Positions 49,644-57,307 of a stretch of DNA of 64,000 nt are shown piece by piece. The stretch is from Burkholderiales bacterium UBA2463. GTDB lineage: Bacteria; Pseudomonadota; Gammaproteobacteria; Burkholderiales; Burkholderiaceae_A. A program made the translations under genes and the position numbers. The notes beneath the pieces were generated by a model that was given only the letters and a program-made list of their open reading frames with translations, made no database searches and had not been told where the DNA came from. Numbering within the stretch: position 1 is the first letter of the stretch; each line of letters begins with the position of its first letter. The stretch covers positions 223,329-287,328 of the forward strand of contig DDPR01000010.1 in assembly GCA_002342295.1 (NCBI GenBank), given 5' to 3'.

Positions 49644-50996
49644 ATGCCCACCTCTGTTAGCAACTCTTCAAGTACAACCGCCCTGCCCCTGAGTTCGGCA
49701 AGAACTCGATCTTTTGGGTTGTGGGAGTCATCTTTCCCCGCAAAACTTAGCGCCCTGAAAGCCAAGCTGAGCTCCCTTGACTCGGAGTACGAGAAGTTAA
49801 CGAAGCTTGGTGATCTTGTAAGTGCAAAGGCCACACTTGAGGAGAGAAAGCGACTCGAGAGCTCGAGCGGAGCCAGAGACTTACTGCAGACTGAGCAGAC
49901 GATTGCCGACTTAAACGACGAGGCAAAGCGGACCCTCACGGCCGCCGGCCTTGCAGACCTAACGGGATTTCCCGGAGGGGTGACCTGGCTTGACGCCCGG
50001 GCAATGGTCGCAAAGATCATTGAAAAGCGTGAGATCAACTCAAGCGACCTGAAGGCCCTCGTCAACAGCCTCAAAGCTGCAAAGCTAATCGAGAAGGGCG
50101 ATCCCATCCCGGCCGAATTGCAATCAGCTGCTATCGAGTTAAAGAGCAATCCCACCAAGCTCGACGCCCTTTACTACACTCCTCCTCGTAGCACCTCAGC
50201 CGAGGCGCTCGCATCAGAGAAGAAAACCCAAGAAAAGGCAAAGGCAGCTCTCCTGAAGAGCTGGCCCGCTGAGATCGCCCCCCTTGCCAACGGCCTGCCA
50301 GATGGTTTCCCCACAAACCTCGACTGGGTCTACCTCCAGAAAATAATCTCGGTTCCCAAGGTTGATGGGATTGAGCTCGACCAAGACCTTCTTGCCAAGA
50401 CCCGGCTCGCCACAGCTCGACTGGCAGAGGCTGGCATCACATCGATTTATCCTGCCTGGCCGCCGGGCACAACCGTGCTTGAGGCCCTCGAGGACGCTCT
50501 CAAGCTCGATAAAAACAACATTCTCTCTGGCGCCTTCACTCCCAAGCCCGACCCAAAAGACCCAAAGAAGGAGAAGAAGCTTCCAGCGGAGCTAAGCCTG
50601 ACCGATTTCCCCACCGGGCTGACGCGCTATCAGGTCTTTAAGTTTGTGGAGGACTCCAAAAAGCCGGGTCGCATCGACTCGGACAAGCGGACTGCCGAGA
50701 TCGCCGCATCAAAGAGCCTCAGGGACATCGGCATCACGAACATCTCAACCTTTGTTGCCAAGGGCACGACCGCGCCGTCCCAGATTCTGAGTCAGCTCCA
50801 GAAGAACCCCCAGCTCGTGAAGCAGGAGACGCCAAGCAAGCCGGTGTGGGTCACCCCGGGACCGAATGATCGACTCGTCCTCTCAGGGGCCGTGTCGGGT
50901 GCGGCCTACCGAGAGGCGCTGGTCAATCACCTCGCAAAGTTCAACCCCAAATACTCCCTCGATGAAATTCGGCAGCGGCTTGGATTCAAGACCTAG
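49644..50996 (+). CDS. Unknown repeat protein under sigma-54 control
   Basis: 450 residues, not recognised; start ATG with GGAG seven bases upstream. It has no signal peptide or membrane helix. The N-terminal ~30 residues are Ser/Thr-rich and look disordered, as in type III export signals; a coiled coil follows (SALKAKLSSLDSEYEKLTKL). Then come about five copies of a motif: a Gly-Leu/Ile lead, Phe-Pro or Pro, Gly-hydrophobic-Thr and a short helix (AGLADLTGFPGGVTWLDA; NGLPDGFPTNLDWVYLQK; AGITSIYPAWPPGTTVLEA; LSLTDFPTGLTRYQVFK; IGITNISTFVAKGTTAPS). A lysine-rich linker (PDPKDPKKEKK) lies between copies 3 and 4. Neighbours and promoter say flagellar; it may be a secreted or structural part. Confidence 0.8.
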   Translation: MPTSVSNSSSTTALPLSSARTRSFGLWESSFPAKLSALKAKLSSLDSEYEKLTKLGDLVSAKATLEERKRLESSSGARDLLQTEQTIADLNDEAKRTLTAAGLADLTGFPGGVTWLDARAMVAKIIEKREINSSDLKALVNSLKAAKLIEKGDPIPAELQSAAIELKSNPTKLDALYYTPPRSTSAEALASEKKTQEKAKAALLKSWPAEIAPLANGLPDGFPTNLDWVYLQKIISVPKVDGIELDQDLLAKTRLATARLAEAGITSIYPAWPPGTTVLEALEDALKLDKNNILSGAFTPKPDPKDPKKEKKLPAELSLTDFPTGLTRYQVFKFVEDSKKPGRIDSDKRTAEIAASKSLRDIGITNISTFVAKGTTAPSQILSQLQKNPQLVKQETPSKPVWVTPGPNDRLVLSGAVSGAAYREALVNHLAKFNPKYSLDEIRQRLGFKT

Positions 50997-51289
50997 TTCG
51001 AGTCTTTGACCTCATCCCCCGGACGCATTCCTTTGAGCCAGTAAGCCCAAGAGAGAATCACCGCAACCGCCGTATAGAGGCGCTCGGGGATCTCCTGCTC
51101 AAGGTCCAACTCCGAGAGCATGGCCACCAGCTGCGGGTCTTTGGCAATGTAGACCCCATGGCGCCGAGCCTCCTCGAGAATCATTTCTGCAAGCTCACCC
51201 TGGCCCTTGGCCACAACAACCGGGGCCTTGTTCTTGCCGTACTCCATGGCAATGGCCTCTAAATCTTCTCGGTGCACGCGGCTAATCAC
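50993..51289 (-). CDS. FlhB C-terminal-domain homologue (FhlB type)
   Basis: 98 residues resembling the cytoplasmic C-terminal domain of FlhB without the membrane part. It has the strand-helix core after the cleavage position (KAPVVVAKGQGELAEMILEE, ARRHGVYIAKDPQLVAMLSE, IPERLYTAVAVILSWAYWLK). The Asn-Pro-Thr-His cleavage loop itself is absent. Such proteins can substitute for the cleaved FlhB fragment. GTG start with GGGGA upstream; it follows fliK by 16 bases, fitting the FliK-FlhB partnership. The stop shares CTAG with the converging repeat gene. Confidence 0.85.
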   Translation of the reverse strand: MISRVHREDLEAIAMEYGKNKAPVVVAKGQGELAEMILEEARRHGVYIAKDPQLVAMLSELDLEQEIPERLYTAVAVILSWAYWLKGMRPGDEVKDSN

Positions 51290-51305
51290 GCTCTTTCCCC
51301 GAACC

Positions 51306-52400
51306 CTAGGCCTTTAAATCCAAAACATAACCCGGAGCTAGTGCTCGCTCCTGAGGAAGATCCAAAGATTCGGGCTTGCGGCCATGAATGATGGTCATCT
51401 GCTCCAGGGAGAGCCCCGCCTGCTCGAGGTCCTCACGCAACTCCGATACGGCCTTTCGGGCACGGGTCGCGACATCCTCTCGGTCGGCCCACATCGAGAG
51501 CTCCAGTCGCTTTTCTAACTGGACCTTGGCACTCAGCCAGAGTTCCCCGAGCGAGGGGCTATCGGTGTGGATATCGATGGTCATGGGCGGGTTGGGCTGC
51601 TCGTCTGTTTTGCTCCCCCGAAAAAAGCGCACCGCGACCGGTGAGGCATCCCTAAACGGAATAACAAAGCTCGCCAGCAACTCCTTATTGCTGTGGGCCG
51701 CATACGCATCGGCCTGGGCCGACTGAATCTCTCGGAGGGCCGAATTCATCGCCTCACGAACCTCAGGATTCGACTGCGCATCAGCATTGAGGGACCGAAG
51801 CGCGTCTGTGAGTAATTGCTTCAGGTCACCCTCGATCGATGCGCCCGATCGCAGTCGGGCCTCGGTGAGTAGCCCAGACGCGCGCAAGGCCCAGCGCACA
51901 CCGTCGGCCGAGAGCCGCCCCATGGAGAGTCGACTCTTGGGCAGAAGTGGGCTCGACAAGATCTGGGCAATGACCGAGAGGTCAGCCGAGCGAGCAAAAA
52001 AAGCAGCTATCGACGGGCTCATCGCAGCAGAGCCCGCAGCGGCGATGTTGGACTGCGCAAGGGCGGCCGTAACAAGCGCAATCGAATCGGCAGCCTGGGC
52101 CTGAGAAGCCGCAGGCGGGGGCAGAGGACTGAGTGCGAGGCCATTTGGTGTTTCAACCACCCGTGCGCTCACCACATCGCCGGGACGCAGTCTGCTCTGC
52201 GGGCCCAGCTCGATGGCCTGGCCACGAAGCAGGAGCACGAGGCCCTCTGCGCGCGACTCGACCACACCACTCACCACCTGGTTCGGCGCAAGGTCGAGTT
52301 CTCGACCCACCTGCTCAAAAACCGGCAGAAGTCGGCCCTCAAGGTAGATCGGGTTGAGCCGGCCCCCAGCAAGGCCGATGGCCTCTGGACCGGTGAGCAC
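51306..52400 (-). CDS. fliK: Hook-length control protein FliK
   Basis: 364 residues from the GTG at 52400, which has AAGGGG six bases upstream; an open frame continues further left into the preceding gene but lacks support. The conserved FliK C-terminal domain is LGELWLSAKVQLEKRLELSM followed by LREDLEQAGLSLEQMTIIHG. The N-terminal portion is an Ala/Ser/Pro/Leu-rich ruler-like segment. Since FlgE is giant, ruler length per hook subunit may differ from other species. Fits an operon with flgP, flgT-like, a LysM-like protein and the FlhB-tail protein. Confidence 0.82.
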   Translation of the reverse strand: MLTGPEAIGLAGGRLNPIYLEGRLLPVFEQVGRELDLAPNQVVSGVVESRAEGLVLLLRGQAIELGPQSRLRPGDVVSARVVETPNGLALSPLPPPAASQAQAADSIALVTAALAQSNIAAAGSAAMSPSIAAFFARSADLSVIAQILSSPLLPKSRLSMGRLSADGVRWALRASGLLTEARLRSGASIEGDLKQLLTDALRSLNADAQSNPEVREAMNSALREIQSAQADAYAAHSNKELLASFVIPFRDASPVAVRFFRGSKTDEQPNPPMTIDIHTDSPSLGELWLSAKVQLEKRLELSMWADREDVATRARKAVSELREDLEQAGLSLEQMTIIHGRKPESLDLPQERALAPGYVLDLKA

Positions 52401-52410
52401 AACAGACCCC

Positions 52411-52944
52411 TTAGCGAGGGAAGCGAACCCAACCCTCTTTCGGGTCGGGCTCACCAGAGGCAGAGGGCTTGGGGCTCACGGGCATGACCTCTACCTTCAT
52501 CGAGGAGGCACCTTGCCCATATGGGGCAGACATCCCGGACTTGGGTGCGGCCATGGCGGCAGGCATCCGGCCGGTGAGCATGGAATAGAGCTGGTCTTGG
52601 CTCGGAAGCTTGAGTGCAGCGCCCACCACAGGCCGCGTAGCATTGCCTTTCACAAAGGCATCGGGGTTGAGCTTCACGATGGCCGCGTAGAGCGGCTTTT
52701 TGTCGAGCACCAAGTCGGGCATGACGCGCTTGAGGATGCGCTCGAGTGTGTCTCCGCGCTGAATGATGACCGTATCGAATGCAGGTGCGGCCGCTGCGGC
52801 GGGAGCGCCATGGCCGGAAGAGCCGTGTGAGTCGTCGGGCGCCATGAGCGTGCGCAGGGCATTGGCCGTGTCAGGCGTGGTTGCGGCAAGAAGGGGCTGA
52901 GCAGAGAGCGCAGCCAGCGCGAGAGCAAGAAGGGTCTTTTTCAT
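52411..52944 (-). CDS. Exported protein with FimV-type LysM-like domain
   Basis: 177 residues. Signal peptide MKKTLLALALAALSAQPLLA. Residues ~57-117 resemble the N-terminal peptidoglycan-binding domain of FimV/HubP (FDTVIIQRGDTLERILKRVM, KPLYAAIVKLNPDAFVKGNA, GAALKLPSQDQL). Unlike FimV it has no transmembrane helix or cytoplasmic repeats; the C-terminus is Ser/Pro/Met-rich. In polar flagellates HubP/FimV marks the cell pole, so this may help place or stabilise the flagellum; that is inference from location between flgT-like and fliK. Confidence 0.8.
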   Translation of the reverse strand: MKKTLLALALAALSAQPLLAATTPDTANALRTLMAPDDSHGSSGHGAPAAAAAPAFDTVIIQRGDTLERILKRVMPDLVLDKKPLYAAIVKLNPDAFVKGNATRPVVGAALKLPSQDQLYSMLTGRMPAAMAAPKSGMSAPYGQGASSMKVEVMPVSPKPSASGEPDPKEGWVRFPR

Positions 52945-52956
52945 CGGAAATCCTTT

Positions 52957-54057
52957 TTAAAAGGGCATCGCCACAAGCTGTTCTATCGATTCCGGGGCTG
53001 GCCCCGCGATCACGCGAATCACTGCCCGATCTTCCGTGACAGCGATGATCTCCGCAAGCGCAAGGGCCTCGACCACGCCGGGCTCAAGCACGTGTCGGGG
53101 AAGTTTGCCCCGGGGAGCCAGAAGGAGTCTCTCACCCCTATCGAGACCGACTCTGCGGCCTGCATTGATGAGAAGCTCCCCCGATCGAGTGCGCTCGAGA
53201 ACGGGATAGTCGGGCATGCCACAGCCAAGTCCATCTCGGAAGGCCGCCTGCAAAGACTTAAAAGCCGACTGAGTGGCCGCCGGGTCGGCAAGAACCACCT
53301 GCAGGCTATCGAGATATCCACCTGAGGCGCGACGCAGTCTGAGCTGAACCTGGCTCGACCAGATCTCTCGTGGACTGGAAGGCTGGGAGAGGGAAATCAC
53401 AAGGGCAACCAGGCCCTCTGTCGGCGGGGGGTCGGACAGACCGAGGCTCACCATGGAATCGGAGACCCACTGAGGCCGGTCGGTGGCAGAGGCCAGAATA
53501 GGGGCAGTGCCCAGGTCGATGAGCTGCATCGACACGATAAATGGCGCCGCATCGACAACGCGGTTGAGCAGGGCCCGATCGTAAGTCGCTCTGGGTCCGG
53601 GCCGCTGAGCCTGCGTGAGTGCCCAGCCGGTCTCGGCTGCCAACACAGTCATAAGCTCTTGACTGAACTGCTCAGACAGACGCGAGAGCGTTGCAGCAGA
53701 GAGAAACCGGCCCCCCTGAGGACGCCTCACCTCAAAGACTGCGTGGCGCTTATAGCGACGGTTGCCCTCACAAATCTCGGCGCGGGTGGAGGGCTCAACG
53801 GAGCGGGCCGAGGCCTGCGGCCGGGCTCGAACATCTGAGGTAAACCGGGCGGACTCAAAGAGCCGACCCTGAAAATCGATCCAGGCGGCTGACTGGACCC
53901 GTGTTGAGGCGCGTGTGGCCGCCTCAATGAGTTCGCTGCGAATGGCCTCAAGTTCTTCTGCCGCAGAGCGGCCGGAGTTTGCCGCTGCGACCGCAAAGAG
54001 CGGCAAGAGTGCGACGCCGCAGACCAACACTGGGCGGATGATGGCTGAGCAACGCAT
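52957..54057 (-). CDS. flgT: FlgT-like H-ring protein
   Basis: 366 residues from ATG at 54057, giving signal peptide MRCSAIIRPVLVCGVALLPL-FAVAAA. FlgT in Vibrio forms the periplasmic H-ring around the LP-ring. Seen: an N-terminal helix-strand part (AAWIDFQGRLFESARFTSDV), a middle part with two cysteines, and a C-terminal SH3-like barrel (GRRVGLDRGERLLLAPRGKL, ALAEIIAVTEDRAVIRVIA) in the same position as FlgT-C. Overall similarity is weak, but order flgP-flgT with spacing of 22 bases supports it. Confidence 0.65.
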   Translation of the reverse strand: MRCSAIIRPVLVCGVALLPLFAVAAANSGRSAAEELEAIRSELIEAATRASTRVQSAAWIDFQGRLFESARFTSDVRARPQASARSVEPSTRAEICEGNRRYKRHAVFEVRRPQGGRFLSAATLSRLSEQFSQELMTVLAAETGWALTQAQRPGPRATYDRALLNRVVDAAPFIVSMQLIDLGTAPILASATDRPQWVSDSMVSLGLSDPPPTEGLVALVISLSQPSSPREIWSSQVQLRLRRASGGYLDSLQVVLADPAATQSAFKSLQAAFRDGLGCGMPDYPVLERTRSGELLINAGRRVGLDRGERLLLAPRGKLPRHVLEPGVVEALALAEIIAVTEDRAVIRVIAGPAPESIEQLVAMPF

Positions 54058-54079
54058 CACCGCGCACTCCCCAGGGAAT

Positions 54080-54649
54080 CTATCGACGTGCGGTGAGCTG
54101 CTCGACGAAGAGGGCGCGGATATCGGCAACCACCCTCGCATCAAGGCTCAGGGTGGTCTCGTAGGTGTCCTCGCCCACGGGATTGATGCTCTCGAGACGG
54201 GCGCCGTAAATGATGCCCTCGACTCGGGTGCGGAAGCTATCGGAACGGATGACCATGTCGGCCACAGTGGTCGTGGCATCGAGCTGTTGGCCATAGACCT
54301 GCTCAGTCAGGCTGCGATAGGCGTCGAGCTTGGAGGCCCGAATAGCCATGAGGCGCTGCTGAGTCTGAACCTTATGGGGCTGCACACTCACCACGGCATA
54401 GCCCGTGGCGGTGAAGGCCTCGCGACGCTCAGCAAGCGGAGAGACCATTGATGCAGGCGTGGGCTTGGCCGAATCGCCCACCAGCGCGGGATAGCGCTCA
54501 GCAACGGGTTTAGCGGCCGGAGCAGCAGGCGCGGGCGCAGGGGCAGCCATGGGCGCGGGCTCAACAGAGGCCTTGGGCATATTGGCGGTACATGCCGACA
54601 GAGCGAGGGCCATTGCGGGTAAGACAAAGCCGATTGTGCGGTGATTCAT
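54080..54649 (-). CDS. flgP: FlgP-type outer-membrane lipoprotein (LPP20 family)
   Basis: 189 residues from ATG at 54649, giving lipoprotein signal IGFVLPAMALALSAC. After a Pro/Ala-rich linker comes the LPP20/FlgP core: FTATGYAVVSVQPHKVQTQQ, RLMAIRASKLDAYRSLTEQV, YGQQLDATTTVADMVIRSDS and VRTRVEGIIYGAR-like end. FlgP forms an outer-membrane basal disk in Vibrio and Campylobacter. AGGAG lies nine bases before the start. It heads an operon flgP-flgT-(LysM)-fliK-(FlhB tail) behind a sigma-28 site. Confidence 0.85.
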   Translation of the reverse strand: MNHRTIGFVLPAMALALSACTANMPKASVEPAPMAAPAPAPAAPAAKPVAERYPALVGDSAKPTPASMVSPLAERREAFTATGYAVVSVQPHKVQTQQRLMAIRASKLDAYRSLTEQVYGQQLDATTTVADMVIRSDSFRTRVEGIIYGARLESINPVGEDTYETTLSLDARVVADIRALFVEQLTARR

Positions 54650-54708
54650 TTCACTAACTCCTTGAATATGAAAAGCCAAAGGCTTTATCTGTATCATCTC
54701 TTCAACTT

Positions 54709-54735
54709 AAATCGGCACCAACTACGCGGGCTTTA
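54709..54735 (-). promoter_or_regulatory. Sigma-28 promoter of the flgP operon
   Basis: TAAAGCCC, 11-base spacer, GCCGATTT (5 of 8 and 6 of 8). The expected start is about 50 bases before the flgP ATG. A small AAAGCC/GGCTTT hairpin follows in the leader. fliK would thus be a late gene, which is unusual. Confidence 0.5.
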
Positions 54736-54790
54736 GCCCTCAAATCGGGGTGCCCCCACGTGGACACGATACTTGGAAACGTCTAACTCC

Positions 54791-55885
54791 ATGATCGGCC
54801 AGAGCCAAGCGACCTTAAGCCTTCGGTCTCTTATTCGCTCCGTCGCTCCATCAGACGCAACCGTTCTCATCATTGGAGAGAGTGGGACCGGCAAAGAACT
54901 GGTCGCCCGCGCCCTCCATGAGCAGTCTCAGAGGAACAAAGCGCAATTCGTGCCAGTTAATTGTGGAGCCATTCCTCGCGAGCTCCTCGAGAGCGAACTC
55001 TTTGGTCATCGAAAGGGTGCATTCACTGGGGCCGTGGCCGACCGAGTGGGCCGATTCGAGCTGGCGCACGGCGGAACGCTCTTTTTGGACGAGATTGGAG
55101 ACCTGGCATTAGACATGCAGGTCAAGCTGCTTCGGGTCATCCAAGAGAGAACCGTCGACCCTGTGGGCAGCACCAAGCCTGTGAGTGTGGATGTGCGGGT
55201 GGTAGCGGCCACTCACCGCGATCTTGAGCACGAGGTGGCCGAGGGTCGCTTCCGCGAAGACCTCTACTACCGCCTGAATGTTTTGCCGGTCGCCACCCCT
55301 CCCCTGCGCGATCGCATCGAGGATCTGCCGCTCCTTATTGAGCACTTTGCCCGCTTGCACGCCACCAAGGGCTGCTCCCCGGTGCGTTTCGCTGAAAGCC
55401 TCATGGAGGAGCTCTGTGCCTATGCCTGGCCTGGCAATATCAGAGAGCTCTCCAACCTCGTGGCCAGATTTAGTGCGCTCTTCTCAGGTCAGCAGATCTG
55501 CTACTACGACATCCCCCAGAGCATGCTTCCAAGGGGTCTTCGAGAGAAGAGCCCCAAGGCGGCCACCAAGCCGCCAGCGAAAATGAATGGTCACCACCCC
55601 GTGAATGGCCAGGCCCAGGCGCCAGAGGTCTCGCACGTCAACGGTGCCCACAATCCCGTGGAAGACCTCATTACGTTTACCCAGGGGCCCGCGCTTTTCG
55701 CGCTCGATGGCATTCCGCTTAAGAAGAAACTCACAGACTTTGAGCGCACGCTCATTGAGCAGGCGCTAGACCATGCCGATGGAAACGTCTCTCAGACGGC
55801 CAGGCTGCTCAATGTGCAGCGCACCACGCTTATCGAGAAGATTAATAAATACAACCTAAAGGCGCGGCCCGAGGCCGACCTCTAG
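54791..55885 (+). CDS. Sigma-54 activator without an N-terminal sensory domain (FleQ/FlrA-like)
   Basis: About 364 residues; an in-frame TTG 18 bases upstream is an alternative start. It begins directly with the AAA+ domain: [20 protein letters not shown], Walker [16 protein letters not shown] loop, Walker [13 protein letters not shown], arginine segments [14 protein letters not shown] and [15 protein letters not shown] linker of ~80 residues with Pro/Asn/Gly leads to a Fis-type HTH ([20 protein letters not shown]). There is no receiver or GAF domain to sense a signal, so its activity must be set by amount, partner (such as FlhG) or ligand such as c-di-GMP at the AAA+ domain. A candidate flagellar master regulator. 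Confidence 0.88.
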   Translation: MIGQSQATLSLRSLIRSVAPSDATVLIIGESGTGKELVARALHEQSQRNKAQFVPVNCGAIPRELLESELFGHRKGAFTGAVADRVGRFELAHGGTLFLDEIGDLALDMQVKLLRVIQERTVDPVGSTKPVSVDVRVVAATHRDLEHEVAEGRFREDLYYRLNVLPVATPPLRDRIEDLPLLIEHFARLHATKGCSPVRFAESLMEELCAYAWPGNIRELSNLVARFSALFSGQQICYYDIPQSMLPRGLREKSPKAATKPPAKMNGHHPVNGQAQAPEVSHVNGAHNPVEDLITFTQGPALFALDGIPLKKKLTDFERTLIEQALDHADGNVSQTARLLNVQRTTLIEKINKYNLKARPEADL

Positions 55886-55886
55886 C

Positions 55887-56879
55887 TCAGGGCTTGGCGT
55901 CGCTCAGCTCGCGCCGCTGAAACTGCACGGGCGTGTCTTGCTTTTTCTTGTTGGCAGCGCTGGCAGCCTCGAGTGACTCCCGATAGCGCTGACGCTCCAG
56001 CGTCACCAAAGCCTCGATCTGCTTCTTGAGCGTTTCGACGTTTCCGCCCACGCGCTGCAACTCCTTCACCTCTTGCGTAATTCCAGCCACCTTGCTGGAC
56101 GCATCGGTAAGAGCTTTGGACTGGGCCTTGACCTGACCATCGAGGGCTCGCACCTCAACCAAGAGGCGGGCCAGCTGGGGGTCGGGCTTCTGCGAGGACT
56201 TGAGCGCCTCATCGTAGGCCTTCTTAAGGTCGCCCTCTTTCTTTGCGGCAGCGGTCTGCATAGCAGCCAAGGACTTCTCCATAGCCTCAAGCCGTCCGGC
56301 AAGTTCGGTCTGCGACTTCACGAGGTCGCCGTCTCGCTTACCCAGGCCCTGCAGGCTCTCACCAATCTCATCAACCGAGGAGAGTGTCTCTCGAATCTCA
56401 ATGGCCTGCGTGCCCACCTTCACCAGCAGGGAGTCGGCCTGGGCCACCTTCTTTTGAAGCTGAATGGCCATCGCAGCAAATACCCCCGCGCAGACGACCA
56501 TCAGCACCCCGCCCACCATCACGAGAATGGCGCCACCACGACTGCTCTTTTTGGCAGTGGACGAGAGGTTACCCGCCGACTCGCGAAGCAGCTTATGGCT
56601 TGAAGCGGCCGCAGCAGCGGTCTTGTTTGCCACCTCTGCGGCCTCAAGCACCGTGGAAATAATCTCTTTAAGTTGGGCTGCAGCCTCCTCAGCCTGTTTG
56701 CGCTGGGCCTCGTTCGCCTCCCGAGCGGCAGCAAACTCTTCCATGTAGTGGGCATGCCGCGCGTTCTCGGCGGCAATCACAGCCTCGTCCACAGCGGCCG
56801 TGACGGCAGCCGCAGCGGGCTCCGCAGATGCGGCAGCGGGCTGATCGGACACGGGCTCTTGGTTGGGCGAATCACTCAT
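55887..56879 (-). CDS. Unknown membrane coiled-coil protein (third gene behind flhB)
   Basis: 330 residues, not recognised. The N-terminal 115 residues are Ala/Glu-rich with a helical stretch; one membrane helix follows (GGAILVMVGGVLMVVCAGVF, about 115-140), then ~190 residues of predicted coiled coil (LRETLSSVDEIGESLQGLGK-like heptads, LVKSQTELAGRLEAMEKSLA, KVAGITQEVKELQRVGGNVE). Which side the coil faces is uncertain; the N-side before the helix has few positive residues, whereas KKSSR precedes the helix. It overlaps the preceding gene by four bases and converges on the sigma-54 activator. Possibly a structural element of the polar motor. Confidence 0.75.
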   Translation of the reverse strand: MSDSPNQEPVSDQPAAASAEPAAAAVTAAVDEAVIAAENARHAHYMEEFAAAREANEAQRKQAEEAAAQLKEIISTVLEAAEVANKTAAAAASSHKLLRESAGNLSSTAKKSSRGGAILVMVGGVLMVVCAGVFAAMAIQLQKKVAQADSLLVKVGTQAIEIRETLSSVDEIGESLQGLGKRDGDLVKSQTELAGRLEAMEKSLAAMQTAAAKKEGDLKKAYDEALKSSQKPDPQLARLLVEVRALDGQVKAQSKALTDASSKVAGITQEVKELQRVGGNVETLKKQIEALVTLERQRYRESLEAASAANKKKQDTPVQFQRRELSDAKP

Positions 56880-57307
56880 GGCTTCTTGCCTTTCAATAAG
56901 GTACCGAGGGCGCGCAACACTGGCTTGCGTCCCCGCTTGGTCTCCACCTCGCTTCGGATATCGGCAGTTTGTCGTCGAATTCCAGCGAGTCGTTCAGAAA
57001 AATCAGCAAGAGAGATGCCAGCGGCAACCTCCGGCCGCTCCTCAACGGGCTCGTAGGGAATGGGCTTGGTCGTCTCGGGCGGGGCCTTGGGGGCCGGGCG
57101 TGCAGCCTGGGGCGGGGGATTGAGCACCGGTGCCTTTCTTTCCTCCAACGGCGGAGGGTCGGGCATGGGGACAAAGCGATCCTTAATCTGCCGCGCCTCA
57201 GAAAGACCCTTGCCTGCCCTGCCCCGGGCGCGACTGGAGCTGCTCTCTACGCGCACCTCGACGTCAACGCCATCGGCTCGAATGATTTCTGACTCTTCTG
57301 GCTTCAT
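56876..57307 (-). CDS. Unknown small charged protein (second gene behind flhB)
   Basis: 143 residues from ATG at 57307, which overlaps the preceding stop (ATGA). It has no membrane helix. The sequence is charged and proline-rich (DPPPLEERKAPVLNPPP; PAPKAPPETTKPIPYEPVEE) with a final helical segment (ISLADFSERLAGIRRQTADI) and a basic tail ending LLKGKKP. It looks like a disordered adaptor between the two membrane proteins on either side. Coupled to both neighbours by four-base overlaps. Confidence 0.72.
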   Translation of the reverse strand: MKPEESEIIRADGVDVEVRVESSSSRARGRAGKGLSEARQIKDRFVPMPDPPPLEERKAPVLNPPPQAARPAPKAPPETTKPIPYEPVEERPEVAAGISLADFSERLAGIRRQTADIRSEVETKRGRKPVLRALGTLLKGKKP

